Source of the DNA: Vulcanimicrobiota bacterium
GTDB taxonomy: Bacteria; Vulcanimicrobiota; Vulcanimicrobiia; Vulcanimicrobiales; Vulcanimicrobiaceae
Direction: 5' to 3'
Assembly: GCA_019232905.1 (NCBI GenBank)
Contig: JAFANA010000003.1
Location: forward strand, 1 to 48,924
Length of the DNA stretch: 48,924 nt
Below the pieces are notes generated by a model. It was not told where the DNA came from. It was given only the letters and a program-made list of their open reading frames with translations, and ran no database searches. Numbering within the stretch: position 1 is the stretch's first letter; every line of letters starts with the position of its first letter. Shown in pieces: positions 25,943-34,724 of the stretch. The position numbers and the translations under genes were made by a program.

Positions 25943-25974
25943 AAAAGGGCTCGGAAAACCTCCGGGCCCTTTTT
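25943..25974 (+). terminator. Intrinsic terminator of pepA
   Basis: Stem AAAAGGGC-T-CGG with CCG-G-GCCCTTTT (12 bp including one G-U pair), 7-nt loop AAAACCT, ending in a T tract at 25970-25974. It lies 11 bp after the pepA stop. The A tract on the left side makes it potentially active in both directions. Confidence 0.85.
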
Positions 25975-25977
25975 CAT

Positions 25978-27048
25978 AACCGCGAATTTCTCGCGTACTT
26001 CATTGCGCGCCAAAGCGGATGGTTCGGAACATCCGTTACCGATGTCGCGGGCAAGTCTTCGCGATCCGGCTCAACGTCGTCAACTTCATCTGTTCGCTCG
26101 TCTACGTGTGGCTCGCACTGACGCACATGGCGTCGATCGCGGCGTGGTTCTCGGTGCTCGCGGTGCAATCGGTTGCCTTTGCCGTCGGCGGCGCCCGCGC
26201 AGCGCTCGATTCTCGCGCAGATCGTACAGGGCGAGCGTTTTTTACGCGCGTCGGCACTAACGTCTTCAGCGGCGCAACTCATTACGATCGGCGGCCCCGC
26301 GGTCGCAGGCCTTCTTATTGCCGTTGAGGTCCCGTTCGCGTTCGGCGCAGCAGCGCTCGCGCAGTGCTGCACGGCTATCTCGTATGCAATGCTCGCGCCT
26401 CGGCCGCCCGATCCGAGCGCTCACGCCGGCACTTCGCTGCTGCACGGCGCGCTCGACGGTGCGCGTTACATCATTGCAAACAAGGTCGTGCTCGGCGCGA
26501 TTTCGCTCGATTTATTCGCAGTCTTATTCGGCGGTGCGACCGCGCTATTGCCGATTTTTGCGACGCAGATCCTCCACGTCGGCGCCGTCGGCTTCGGGTT
26601 GCTTCGCGCCGCGCCCGCGATCGGAGCCGCATGCACGGCAATCGTTATTGCGCGGCGGCCGATTCGCCGGCACGCGGGGCGCTGGCTCTTCGGCTGCGTG
26701 GCCGGCTTCGGCCTATTCACGATCGTGTTCGGACTTTCGCGTTCGTTCTGGCTGTCTTTCGCCGCACTCGCGCTCGCAGATGCGTGCGACATGGTGAGCG
26801 TTGCGATCCGAACGGTGCTCGTGCAACTGCGCACGCCGGACGCTATGCGCGGACGCGTAAGCGCTGTCGAAAACATCTTCATCGGCGCATCGAACGAACT
26901 GGGCGCCTTCGAATCCGGAGCTGTCGCATCGTTGATCGGAGCGGCACCAAGCGTCGTTCTCGGCGGTGTCGGAACGGTTGCCATTATTGTAGTGTGGGCA
27001 CTCATCTTCCCCTCGCTACGACGATTCGACCACCTCATTTTGGCGTGA
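25978..27048 (+). pseudogene. Degenerate MFS exporter (EntS/MFS_3-like)
   Basis: Three blocks of one MFS protein lie in two frames. Block A (25978 on) reads NREFLAYFIARQSGWFGTSV, the usual N terminus, without a start codon. Block B (about 26046-26195, shifted frame) reads FAIRLNVVNFICSLVYVWLA and AAWFSVLAVQSVAFAVG. Block C (about 26195-27048, back in the frame of A) reads APAQRSILAQIVQGERFLRA and carries the remaining helices through LFAVLFGGATALLPIF and RGRVSAVENIFIGASNELGA. Between A and B about 50 residues including the first loop are missing; between B and C one base is lost in a C-rich stretch. With N-terminal deletion, two shifts and no start it is probably dead, although the C shift could be a base-call error. 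Confidence 0.75.
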
Positions 27049-27118
27049 GTCGGATGCACCTTGTCATCGGCTAAGCCTGAGCCGAGAGTATAGGGGTTAA
27101 CAGAGGGAGTAAGCAACG

Positions 27119-28378
27119 ATGACACATCGGTTGACGATACCGGCGTCGCTCGTAATTGCCGTCGGCCTCGCGGCGTGTTCCGGACAAAGCGGCAGTACCG
27201 TGCCGCAAACCGGCAGCATCGCGCCGCAAGCACACGGTGCGAACGTAACGCAACAGGTCGCGACGGCGAGCGCGCAAAAACGCGACTTTGGCCAGCGTGG
27301 AACGAATGCGGAGATCCTGCAAAAGATCAAGGCCGGCCGTCCGAGGCAATTACCAATTCCGGGTTGCACGACCATCACGAGCGGCCCATTCATTAACGAT
27401 ACGGCAGCCGTCGTGCTAACGGGCACGCAAACGGTTGATGTCAATGGCGCGGGATGCGACATTGCGGTCTACGTCCCGTCAGGTTCAGATGCGCATCTCG
27501 ACAGCATTAACGTATACGGCGCATCGATTTATCAAGCCGCGGTGGACCCGTCCGCCACGCTGCATATTTACAACACAAACGTTACAGATTATACCGGCGC
27601 CTATGGCGTCGAATCATTCGGCAATCTTCATATTTACAATTCGACCGTTCGGCAAGACGGAAGCGAAATCGGGGTTGATATCGAAGGCGGAACCGCCAAG
27701 ATCGGCCGGTCCAGCATCTTCTACGGACTTAATCAGGGCGGACTATATGCCGACGGCGGTACGACGGATATTGACAATTCCGACGTTCTCGAGCATGACC
27801 GATCGGTCACCGGTAGCTTTATCTTTCCGGTCGCCGTCGTCGGCGAGTTCGGTGGCGCGTTGCGCGTTCTCAGCGGAACGATTTCCGCGAATCACAGCGG
27901 CTTCGGAGTCGTGTATTTCTTAGGCGGCTATGGCAGCGTCGATAACACGCTCGTTCGAGGGGATGGCATTGACGCATTATTGTTGGACAATCCGGGCAGC
28001 GTGTCGATCAACGACACGACGGCGCGCCTCACCGGCCACAGCCTCGGCTTCCTCAATACTTGTCCGTTCGGACCTTCCCCGTGCGCTCCGTTCACCCTCA
28101 AGAACACGACCGCAGTCGGCGACGGTACGACCGGATCACCGTCGTTTTTCAACGATTCAATCGGCTTCGCGTTTCACAATCCCGGCTTCACAGGATCGAC
28201 GGTTTATCAGAACGTCTCACGTAACAACGGAATAGGCTACGTTGCGTTCTGCATTTTCCCGTCGACGGCGGCGTTCCAAGCCTTCCTCAACGCCGGCGGA
28301 AATCAAGCGTTCGGATCTATTGATGCAGATGCACTCGCGGTAAACGCCAGCAACCGTTGCGGCGTGCCGAACCCGTAG
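27119..28378 (+). CDS. Right-handed beta-helix lipoprotein
   Basis: 419 residues. Lipoprotein signal MTHRLTIPASLVIAVGLAAC (Cys20) and a Gln/Thr linker. From about residue 95 short strands repeat every ~20-25 residues (LHIYNTNVTDYTGAYGVES, LHIYNSTVRQDGSEIGVDIE, KIGRSSIFYGLNQGGLYADG, TDIDNSDVLEHD, VSINDTTARLTGHSLGF), the pattern of a parallel beta-helix of the pectate-lyase type. Such proteins bind or cleave polysaccharides, but no catalytic signature is evident. The mature C-terminal part has two pairs of Cys. GGGAG lies 9-10 nt upstream of the ATG. It ends 2 bp before the convergent MarR gene. Confidence 0.8.
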   Translation: MTHRLTIPASLVIAVGLAACSGQSGSTVPQTGSIAPQAHGANVTQQVATASAQKRDFGQRGTNAEILQKIKAGRPRQLPIPGCTTITSGPFINDTAAVVLTGTQTVDVNGAGCDIAVYVPSGSDAHLDSINVYGASIYQAAVDPSATLHIYNTNVTDYTGAYGVESFGNLHIYNSTVRQDGSEIGVDIEGGTAKIGRSSIFYGLNQGGLYADGGTTDIDNSDVLEHDRSVTGSFIFPVAVVGEFGGALRVLSGTISANHSGFGVVYFLGGYGSVDNTLVRGDGIDALLLDNPGSVSINDTTARLTGHSLGFLNTCPFGPSPCAPFTLKNTTAVGDGTTGSPSFFNDSIGFAFHNPGFTGSTVYQNVSRNNGIGYVAFCIFPSTAAFQAFLNAGGNQAFGSIDADALAVNASNRCGVPNP

Positions 28379-28380
28379 AT

Positions 28381-28911
28381 TTACGATGCGTTCGCGCGCG
28401 CCTGCGCCACGCGCGGGCGCGCGTGGACAGCGGCAATAGGCCCAGGGGCGACGAGCAGTTTCGTCGTTAGCTTCCGCAGTACTTCGCGTTCTTTACTATC
28501 CAAGGGCGCGAAAATCTCTTCTTCTACCGCGTTGACACGCTCGGTCGCTTCGGCTGCGACCGCCTTCCCTTTTGCCGTCAGCTCAACGAAGTACGCGCGG
28601 CGATCTTTGCAGCGCGTGCGTTTTGCAAGGTGGAGACGCTCGAGAAAATCGACGATCGCCACCACCGTGGTGCGATCGACTTGCATGGCCGCGCCTAGGG
28701 AGCCTTGCGCCCGCGGTCCTTCGGCGTAGAGAAGACGCAACAAGCGATAATGCCGCAGACGCATGCCGAAGGGCGCGAGCGAATCTTCGAGCAGGTCGGT
28801 CATCGTCATCGCAAGCGTACTGAGTAAAAAGTCCGGGCACACAATGAGCGCGCCGGGATAGCACGCGTTCATCGCGTCGTGTTTTTCTGCTGTTGGTCGT
28901 ACTTTTGCCAT
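28381..28911 (-). CDS. MarR family transcriptional regulator
   Basis: 176 residues. A winged helix-turn-helix at about residues 50-120: MRLRHYRLLRLLYAEGPRAQ, GSLGAAMQVDRTTVVAIVDFLERLHLAKR and the wing RCKDRRAYFVELTAKGKAV, flanked by dimerisation helices. MarR proteins repress efflux and stress genes until they bind a phenolic or similar ligand. The gene is divergent from the sigma factor-RND operon, the classical arrangement for a MarR repressor of a pump; dyads in the 91-bp gap are candidate operators. The N-terminal ~25 residues before LIVCPDFLL may include non-family sequence. Confidence 0.88.
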   Translation of the reverse strand: MAKVRPTAEKHDAMNACYPGALIVCPDFLLSTLAMTMTDLLEDSLAPFGMRLRHYRLLRLLYAEGPRAQGSLGAAMQVDRTTVVAIVDFLERLHLAKRTRCKDRRAYFVELTAKGKAVAAEATERVNAVEEEIFAPLDSKEREVLRKLTTKLLVAPGPIAAVHARPRVAQARANAS

Positions 28912-28945
28912 CGCTATTGGGTTTTGCCCATCCCTCCATCACCAG

Positions 28946-28973
28946 TACTAGTATTACAAATTCTCGTTACGAG
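28946..28973. promoter_or_regulatory. Dyads in the MarR / sigma factor intergenic region
   Basis: Two inverted repeats lie 9 bp apart: TACTAGTA (28946-28953) and CTCGT-T-ACGAG (28963-28973). On the minus strand the sequence TTGCGG, 16 nt, TGTAAT overlaps both and could be the marR promoter, so a repressor bound here would control marR and perhaps the divergent pump operon. Confidence 0.45.
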
Positions 28974-29002
28974 CCCGCAACCATGTTCAACTCGCCCGGT
29001 TC

Positions 29003-29551
29003 ATGCCGTGCAACATCATGATTATCAGCACTACTGATTATCTAGGTAACGATCAAAAGGTTGCAGTCGAACAGCGCCTCGCGGAAGCCATTGCCTCCCT
29101 GCGCTCCCGGCTAACCGACCGGGCTCAGGCCATCGTGCACAACCGGAGCGACGCCGAGGACGCGGTCCAAGAAGCGGCCGTCCGCGCCTGGCAAGCGCGC
29201 GAGCGCCTCCGGCCCGGCAGCGACCTCGCTCCCTGGCTGAATACCATCTTGACGCGCGTCGCTATCGACTTGGCCCGAAGCCGTCGCTACGCCGAAAAAT
29301 CGGGCGCCGATTCGATCGCTCTAGACGACACACCGGAGCATGACGTCCTTCGCGGCGAGGTGCTTCGGAGCATCAACTCGGCGGCGCAGCGGCTATCGCC
29401 GTCCTCGCGCCGCGTCTTCTTTCTTCACGACGTCGAGGGCTTCACGAGCCAAGAAATTGCAGCGCTCGACGACGTTCCGTATCACACCGTACGTACGCGC
29501 CTGCGCCGGGCGCGCACCTCGCTTCGCAACGAATTGCGGGAGGCCGTTTAA
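29003..29551 (+). CDS. RNA polymerase sigma factor, ECF-like sigma-70 family
   Basis: 182 residues. Sigma region 2 at about 25-90 (RAQAIVHNRSDAEDAVQEAAVRAWQARERL, then LAPWLNTILTRVAIDLARSR), region 4 at about 125-175 (RLSPSSRRVFFLHDVEGFTSQEIAAL, PYHTVRTRLRRARTSLR). Region 2 resembles the usual ECF -10 recognition segment. The start is uncertain: neither ATG 29003 nor 29018 has a Shine-Dalgarno. No anti-sigma gene is adjacent. Its stop directly abuts the GTG of the RND pump and its last codons contain that gene's GGGAGG, so the two are coupled and the sigma factor probably drives, or is co-induced with, the pump. Confidence 0.88.
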   Translation: MPCNIMIISTTDYLGNDQKVAVEQRLAEAIASLRSRLTDRAQAIVHNRSDAEDAVQEAAVRAWQARERLRPGSDLAPWLNTILTRVAIDLARSRRYAEKSGADSIALDDTPEHDVLRGEVLRSINSAAQRLSPSSRRVFFLHDVEGFTSQEIAALDDVPYHTVRTRLRRARTSLRNELREAV

Positions 29552-32500
29552 GTGACTCGTTTCTTCCTGAGACGGCCGATGCTCGCAACCGTCGCGTCGG
29601 TTGTCATCTTCATTGCGGGCCTCGTCGCGATTCCGACGCTTCCCGTCGCGCAGTATCCAAAGGTAGCGCCGCCGCAGGTTACCGTCAGCTCCGTCTACAT
29701 CGGCGCAAACGCATCCGAGGTCGAAAGCGCCGTAACGACGCCGCTCGAAGAGGCGATCAACGGCGTCGAAGGCTTGCGGTACATGACGTCGACCAGCAGT
29801 AACGACGGCTCGTCGACGATTACCGTCACCTTCAATCTCGGACGCGATCTCGACGCCGCGCAAGCCGACGTGCAAAATGCGGTGTTGAGCGCTAGCGGCC
29901 GTTTGCCGCAGACCGTGCAGCAAACCGGCATCACGGTGAAAAAATCGTCACCGGCCATCATCCTCGGTATCGGTATTCAATCCGACGGCCGCATGTCGAC
30001 GACCGCCTTGAGCGATTTCGCCGAGCATCACGTCATCGACGCTATCAAGCGCGTGCCCGGCGTTGCCGACGTCCAAGTGTTCGGTTTACGGCGCTATGCG
30101 ATGCGTTTGTGGATCGATCCGCACCGCCTTGCCGCCGAAGGCTTGACCGCGCAAGATGTCGTCACAGCGTTGCAAAGCCAAAACCAAGAGGTCTCTGCCG
30201 GCGCCGTCGGCGGCGCGCCGACCAACGGCAACCAACTGTATCAAGTTCAGTTGAACGCCCGCGGGCGGCTGAGCACGCCGGATCAATTCGACAATATCAT
30301 CCTGAAGACGACGCCGAACGGCGGATACGTTCGCCTTTCGGATGTCGGCCACGCTGACCTCGGCGCAGAGGATTATACGAGTTCCTCCTATTGGAACGGC
30401 GTCTACTGCGTCGGTTTCGGCGTGCTCCAATCGCAAAACGCAAATGCGCTCGATGTCGCGCAACGCGTGCGGCAGACGATGATCGACCTTCAAAAGACGT
30501 TCCCGCCGGGGGTTTCGTACGTCATTCCATTCGACGCGACGCTCTTCGTGCAGGAGTCGATCAAGGAAGTGATCCTCACCCTGGCGCTGGCGATTTTGCT
30601 CGTCGTCCTGGTGATCTATGCCTTTATCCAAGACTGGAAGATGGCGCTCGTCCCGATGATCACGATTCCCGTCTCCCTAGTCGGCACGTTCGCGCTGATG
30701 AAGTTGCTCGGATTCTCGATCAACACGCTGACGCTCTTCGGCTTGACGCTTGCGACAGGCCTCGTGGTTGACGACGCAATTGTGGTCATCGAAAACATCG
30801 CGCGTTTCGTCCACGAAAAACACATGTCTCCGTATGCCGCTGCAATCGCGGCTATGCGAGAAATTTCCGGTGCGGTCGTCGCGACGTCGCTCGTGTTGCT
30901 TGCGGTGTTTGTTCCGGTTGCGTTCTTCCCGGGCTCGACCGGGTTGCTCTACAAGCAGTTCGCGATGACGATCGCGTGCTCGATCGCGATCTCGCTGTTC
31001 ACCGCACTGACGCTCGCGCCGGCGATCGCGTCGAAACTGCTCGACGCCAACGATCCGCCGAACGTTCCACTCTTCCGCGCACTCAACAAGGGGATCGTGT
31101 GGGCCCGGAAATCGTATCACGGCTCGCTGCCGATGCTCTTCCGATACCAGCGCTTCGCCGCACTTGCATTTGCGGTCGCGCTCGGACTGACGGCCATCAC
31201 ATACGCGACGACGCCGAGCTCGTTCATTCCGGACGAAGATCAGGGCTATCTCATCGTCGTGCTGCAGACGCCGGTCGGTACATCGCAAGACGTGGAACAT
31301 CGCGCTTCGGAACGCGTCTCTCGAAAGATTCTCGCAGCCGTTCCCGAGGCGGAGGGCGTGTTTGCCGTCGATGGTTTCGGCTTCACCGGAAACGCGCCGA
31401 ATCGCGGCCTAGCCTTCATTCCGTTAAAACCGTGGAGCGAACGGCGCGGTCCGCAACACACGTTCTCGGCGATTCTCGCACGACTGTATCCGCTTCTCGC
31501 GAGCGAACCCGAGGCGCAAGTCTTCGCGTTCAACCCGCCGTCGGTGCAGGGCATCGGAAACTTCGGAGGATTCCAGTTCCAAGTGCTCGACCAAAACGAC
31601 GTCGGATTCGGCGTATCGATGCCGGCCGTGATGCAATTGCTCGGCGCGATCAACACCGATCCGCACTTCGCCGGCGCGTTCACGTCATTCCGTACCGATA
31701 CGCCCGAATACAACCTCGATATCGATCGCGACAAAGCGGAGTCGCTGGGTATTCCGTTCCAGACGCTCGCTCAGACCTTGAGTATCTTCGAAGGATCGGC
31801 GTACGTGAACGACTTCGATTACCACAACCGGTCCTATCGCGTCTACGTGCAGGCCGATACGCCGTTTCGCGGGAGTTTGAGCAGCCTCGATCAGATGTAC
31901 GTACGCTCGAACGGCGGCGGATTCGTTCCGCTCTCCGGGCTGCTGACGCACTCCGACGCGAAGGTGCCGACCGAAATCACGCATTTCAACATGTTCCGCT
32001 CGATCGAAATCGACGGTGCTCCGCGCCCGGGCGTGGGAACCGGCGACATGATCAACACGATGGACAACCTCGCGAGTAAGACGTTACCTTCGGGCATGGG
32101 CTACGCGTGGTTCGGGTTGACGCGCGATCAGATCGAAGGCGGCAGCATCGCGGCGCTCGTCTTTATGCTCGGTATCGTGTTCGTGTTCTTGGTGCTCGCG
32201 GCACAGTACGAGAACTTGTGGGATCCGTTCGTGATCTTGCTCTCCGTACCGGTCGCATTGCTCGGTGCCCTGTGGGCAATTCGCTTGCGCGGCTTTCCCA
32301 GCGACGTGTTCGTACAAGTCGGGCTCGTTATGCTCATCGGCCTCGCAAGTAAGAACGCGATTTTGATCGTGGAGTTCGCAAATCAATTGCGCGAAACGGG
32401 ACTCGACGCGAAGGCCGCGGTTATGCGCGCCGCCGAGACGCGCCTTCGCCCCATTCTCATGACGTCGCTTGCGTTTATGTTCGGTATCTTGCCCCTCGCG

Positions 32501-32797
32501 CTCGCAACCGGCGCGGGCAGCGCCAGCCGCAATTCGCTTGGAACGGCGGTACTCGGCGGCATGGTGATATCGACCGCGCTGAACTTGATTTTTGTGCCGG
32601 TTCTCTACGTCATTATTGCGGCGCTGCGCGACCGCTTCGCGCCTCGTCGCCGCCTTGCCGCAACGCTCGACCCGGCGCATCATCACATGGTAAGCGATGT
32701 GGTTGGCTGGGTAACTGTCGACGGTAACGGAAACGGTTCGCGGAGCGAATGGCGCCCGGTTTATGCCGATCCGCCGGAGGCGCCGTCACCCAACTAG
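29552..32797 (+). CDS. RND efflux transporter, HAE1/AcrB type
   Basis: 1081 residues, inner-membrane proton-driven exporter of the hydrophobe/amphiphile family. N terminus MTRFFLRRPMLATVASVVIF, porter-domain motif QYPKVAPPQVTVSSVYIGAN, and the proton-relay Asp pair in helix 4, ATGLVVDDAIVVIENIARF, at residues 407/408 exactly as in AcrB. SFIPDEDQGYLIVVLQTP follows the mid-protein helix, and the second repeat ends with LVMLIGLASKNAILIVEFAN and MTSLAFMFGILPLA. GTG start, GGGAGG 8 nt upstream. Unusual: no membrane-fusion adaptor or outer-membrane channel gene is nearby; instead a metal-oxyanion binding protein and a molbindin follow. Confidence 0.95.
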   Translation: MTRFFLRRPMLATVASVVIFIAGLVAIPTLPVAQYPKVAPPQVTVSSVYIGANASEVESAVTTPLEEAINGVEGLRYMTSTSSNDGSSTITVTFNLGRDLDAAQADVQNAVLSASGRLPQTVQQTGITVKKSSPAIILGIGIQSDGRMSTTALSDFAEHHVIDAIKRVPGVADVQVFGLRRYAMRLWIDPHRLAAEGLTAQDVVTALQSQNQEVSAGAVGGAPTNGNQLYQVQLNARGRLSTPDQFDNIILKTTPNGGYVRLSDVGHADLGAEDYTSSSYWNGVYCVGFGVLQSQNANALDVAQRVRQTMIDLQKTFPPGVSYVIPFDATLFVQESIKEVILTLALAILLVVLVIYAFIQDWKMALVPMITIPVSLVGTFALMKLLGFSINTLTLFGLTLATGLVVDDAIVVIENIARFVHEKHMSPYAAAIAAMREISGAVVATSLVLLAVFVPVAFFPGSTGLLYKQFAMTIACSIAISLFTALTLAPAIASKLLDANDPPNVPLFRALNKGIVWARKSYHGSLPMLFRYQRFAALAFAVALGLTAITYATTPSSFIPDEDQGYLIVVLQTPVGTSQDVEHRASERVSRKILAAVPEAEGVFAVDGFGFTGNAPNRGLAFIPLKPWSERRGPQHTFSAILARLYPLLASEPEAQVFAFNPPSVQGIGNFGGFQFQVLDQNDVGFGVSMPAVMQLLGAINTDPHFAGAFTSFRTDTPEYNLDIDRDKAESLGIPFQTLAQTLSIFEGSAYVNDFDYHNRSYRVYVQADTPFRGSLSSLDQMYVRSNGGGFVPLSGLLTHSDAKVPTEITHFNMFRSIEIDGAPRPGVGTGDMINTMDNLASKTLPSGMGYAWFGLTRDQIEGGSIAALVFMLGIVFVFLVLAAQYENLWDPFVILLSVPVALLGALWAIRLRGFPSDVFVQVGLVMLIGLASKNAILIVEFANQLRETGLDAKAAVMRAAETRLRPILMTSLAFMFGILPLALATGAGSASRNSLGTAVLGGMVISTALNLIFVPVLYVIIAALRDRFAPRRRLAATLDPAHHHMVSDVVGWVTVDGNGNGSRSEWRPVYADPPEAPSPN

Positions 32798-32808
32798 AAG
32801 GGGACGTT

Positions 32809-33660
32809 ATGAAGACTGCACGTTCGCTCGCGGCTCTTGCAACAAGCATAGTCGCGGGCGCTCTTTTATTCGCCCTATCACCGGTATCAGCACAAACAGG
32901 CGGTGTTGTTTCGGTTCTCTATGCCGGCTCATTGGTGACGCCGATGGAGGGTCCGATAAAGTCGGCGTTGGCCTCGAAGGGCATCGACTTTCAAGGTCAA
33001 GGCGCGGGTAGCAAGCAACTCGCGAACTTCATCGCTTCAGGAATCAAAAATCCCGACATCTTCATTAGCGTCGATCCGAAGCTCGTCGTGGGACTCGGAC
33101 CGAAAGTCGCGAGCGCAGAAACATTCGCCGGCACAAGCCTCGGTCTCGGTTGGTCCGACAAGTCGAAATATGCAAGTCTCTTCGAAAATGTCGCCGCCGG
33201 CAAAACGACGGCCCTTAGCGCTCTTCAAACCCCGGGTTTAAAGATCGGCCGCACCGATCCGAAGCTCGATCCGAAAGGCGAGTACACCGTTGACGCCGTG
33301 AAAATGCTCGCCGGAGCGAACGGCGAGCAACAAATACTGGGTCCCGATGAGAACACGATGCAAACATTTCCTGAGGAAGACTTGCTCGCGCGAGTGGATG
33401 TTGGTGAAGCCGACGTCGGATTCTTCTACAAAACCGAAGCCGTCGCTCGAGGGCTTCGCTTCGCGGCTCTTCCGGGCGCTGCGGCGATGAGTGACAAGAT
33501 TACCTATACGATCGCTGTGATGAAAGCCGCGCCTCATCCGGATCAAGCGAAGACGTTCGAGAATTTCATCGTTACCGGTGACGGCAAAGCCATTCTCGAG
33601 AAGGCAGGCATCGAATATCTGCCTACACCCCGCGTTCTGTCCTCACCTTCCACTCCTTAG
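32809..33660 (+). CDS. Molybdate/tungstate-type periplasmic binding protein (ModA/WtpA-like)
   Basis: 283 residues. The signal peptide MKTARSLAALATSIVAGALL ends near SAQTGG. The start of the mature protein, VVSVLYAGSLVTPMEGPIK, then GSKQLANFIASGIKNPDIFISVD, corresponds to the ModA/WtpA/extracellular solute-binding class, in which Ser residues of YAGSL and GSKQL hold the oxyanion. KIGRTDPKLDPKGEY, EADVGFFYKTEA and ITYTIAVMKAAPHPDQA complete the fold. AGGGG 5-7 nt upstream of the ATG supports this start; the frame extends upstream inside the RND gene. 11 bp after the RND stop. The mop gene 18 bp downstream strengthens molybdate or tungstate, yet no permease or ATPase is in the window. Confidence 0.87.
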   Translation: MKTARSLAALATSIVAGALLFALSPVSAQTGGVVSVLYAGSLVTPMEGPIKSALASKGIDFQGQGAGSKQLANFIASGIKNPDIFISVDPKLVVGLGPKVASAETFAGTSLGLGWSDKSKYASLFENVAAGKTTALSALQTPGLKIGRTDPKLDPKGEYTVDAVKMLAGANGEQQILGPDENTMQTFPEEDLLARVDVGEADVGFFYKTEAVARGLRFAALPGAAAMSDKITYTIAVMKAAPHPDQAKTFENFIVTGDGKAILEKAGIEYLPTPRVLSSPSTP

Positions 33661-33678
33661 AAAGATGGATGACGATTT

Positions 33679-33882
33679 ATGAAGCTAAGCGCTCGCAACC
33701 AATTCTCCGGAGTTGTTACGAATACAATGCTCGGAACCGTTATGGCCGAGGTCACAGTGAAAGTCGAAGCGTCGGAAGTTGTTGCAGCAATCACACGTAG
33801 CTCCGCGGAGGGTTTAGCATTGAAGCCCGGCGATAAGGTGACGGTGATAATCAAGGCGACTGAGGTGATGATCGCAAAGTGA
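33679..33882 (+). CDS. mop: Molbindin (Mop/TOBE domain protein)
   Basis: 67 residues, the exact size of single Mop domains. MKLSARNQFSGVVTNTMLGTV, then AEVTVKVEASEVVAAITRSSAEGLALKPGD and VTVIIKATEVMIAK matches molybdopterin-type molbindins, which assemble into hexamers that store or sense molybdate and tungstate in the cytoplasm. It directly follows the oxyanion-binding protein in the same direction and is likely co-transcribed. The stop lies 32 bp inside the 3' end of the convergent AHSA1-type gene. Confidence 0.93.
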   Translation: MKLSARNQFSGVVTNTMLGTVMAEVTVKVEASEVVAAITRSSAEGLALKPGDKVTVIIKATEVMIAK

Positions 33883-34339
33883 CGTCGTCCAGACGGTCGT
33901 AGCTCATCGACATTCCGTCGGTCATTCCGGACTCGAGCGCACCGTCGCGAAGCTCTTTCGATTCAAACATCAACGTCAACGTAAACAACGTGCCGCCACC
34001 GGATCGCTCGAATGTCGTCGTGCACACCGCTTCTCCCGGCACGCCGTCCATTGTTTCGACGTTCACAATACGTTCCGGCGCGACGATGTCCCGAAACACA
34101 CCCTGTACGCCGAATTCTTGCCCGTCATCATCGTTGCGCCACACGTAGCGGTAACGACCTCCTACGCGCAGATCGATCTCGCACACCGGCATCGTCCAGC
34201 CCGGCGGACCCAGGAGCCACCGTTGCACGAGTTCGGGCTGCGTATGGCATTCGAAAACGAGGGCCGGCGGCGCATCGAACGTGCGCATGACGCGGATCTC
34301 CCGTTCGGACGGTGTTGTAACATCGAGTTTGGATGGCAT
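33851..34339 (-). CDS. SRPBCC / AHSA1-like protein
   Basis: 162 residues with the Bet v1-like pocket fold of the activator-of-Hsp90 homologue group: EIRVMRTFDAPPALVFECHT at the first strand, PELVQRWLLGPPGWTMPVCE, DLRVGGRYRYVWRND, GVFRDIVAPERIVNVETMDG, TTFERSGGGTLFTLTLMF and ALESGMTDGMSMSYDRLDD at the C-terminal helix. Such proteins bind hydrophobic ligands and are typically paired with an ArsR regulator, as here (11-bp gap). The ATG 34339 has AAGGAG 7 nt upstream, overlapping the arsR stop. Ligand unknown. Confidence 0.92.
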   Translation of the reverse strand: MPSKLDVTTPSEREIRVMRTFDAPPALVFECHTQPELVQRWLLGPPGWTMPVCEIDLRVGGRYRYVWRNDDDGQEFGVQGVFRDIVAPERIVNVETMDGVPGEAVCTTTFERSGGGTLFTLTLMFESKELRDGALESGMTDGMSMSYDRLDDVTLRSSPQSP

Positions 34340-34350
34340 GGCCTTCTCCT

Positions 34351-34710
34351 TTATGATTGCTCCCGTTGCTTGCGTTTGTTGAGCTCGCCGGCCAGCAGCA
34401 CGTCGAGCCGCTCGTAGGTGCTCTCCCAGAGATCGCGATAGTGCTCGATCCACGCCACCGCATCGGCGATCGGCTGCGTTTCGACGCGCGCAGGCCGCCG
34501 TTGTGCATCTCGGCTCCGCCGAATCAACCCCGCATTTTCGAGCACCTTCAAATGCCGCGAAATCGCCGGCTGACTGATCGAGAACGACTCGGTTAGCTCG
34601 TTCACCGTCGCATCGCCGCTCGCGAGGCGGACGAGAATGGCGCGTCTCGTCGCATCCGACAGAGCGAAGAACGTGGCATCCAGCCGCTTGGTGTCGAGCC
34701 CCACCTTCAT
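34351..34710 (-). CDS. ArsR family regulator (AHSA1-associated)
   Basis: 119 residues. Winged helix at about 12-85: LDATFFALSDATRRAILVRLASGDATV, NELTESFSISQPAISRHLKVLENAGLI and RRSRDAQRRPARVETQ. The Cys metal sites of true ArsR/SmtB sensors are absent, as in the metal-independent SdpR-like subgroup that pairs with AHSA1 proteins. A perfect inverted repeat covers its own start codon, implying autorepression. It is first in an operon with the SRPBCC gene and divergent from the sugar porter, which may be under the same control. Confidence 0.92.
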   Translation of the reverse strand: MKVGLDTKRLDATFFALSDATRRAILVRLASGDATVNELTESFSISQPAISRHLKVLENAGLIRRSRDAQRRPARVETQPIADAVAWIEHYRDLWESTYERLDVLLAGELNKRKQREQS

Positions 34711-34724
34711 AACTTATCAGTTAT
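34709..34724. promoter_or_regulatory. Inverted repeat over the arsR start (probable operator)
   Basis: ATAACT-TATC-AGTTAT, perfect 6+6 dyad with 4-bp spacer; its left end includes the ATG of arsR. It lies just downstream of the -10 of the arsR promoter, where a bound ArsR dimer would block transcription. Confidence 0.65.

Noticed and set aside
27049-27118. TCGGCT/AGCCGA hairpin before the beta-helix lipoprotein as a terminator
   Set aside because: Only a 6-bp stem with no T tract; too weak to call.
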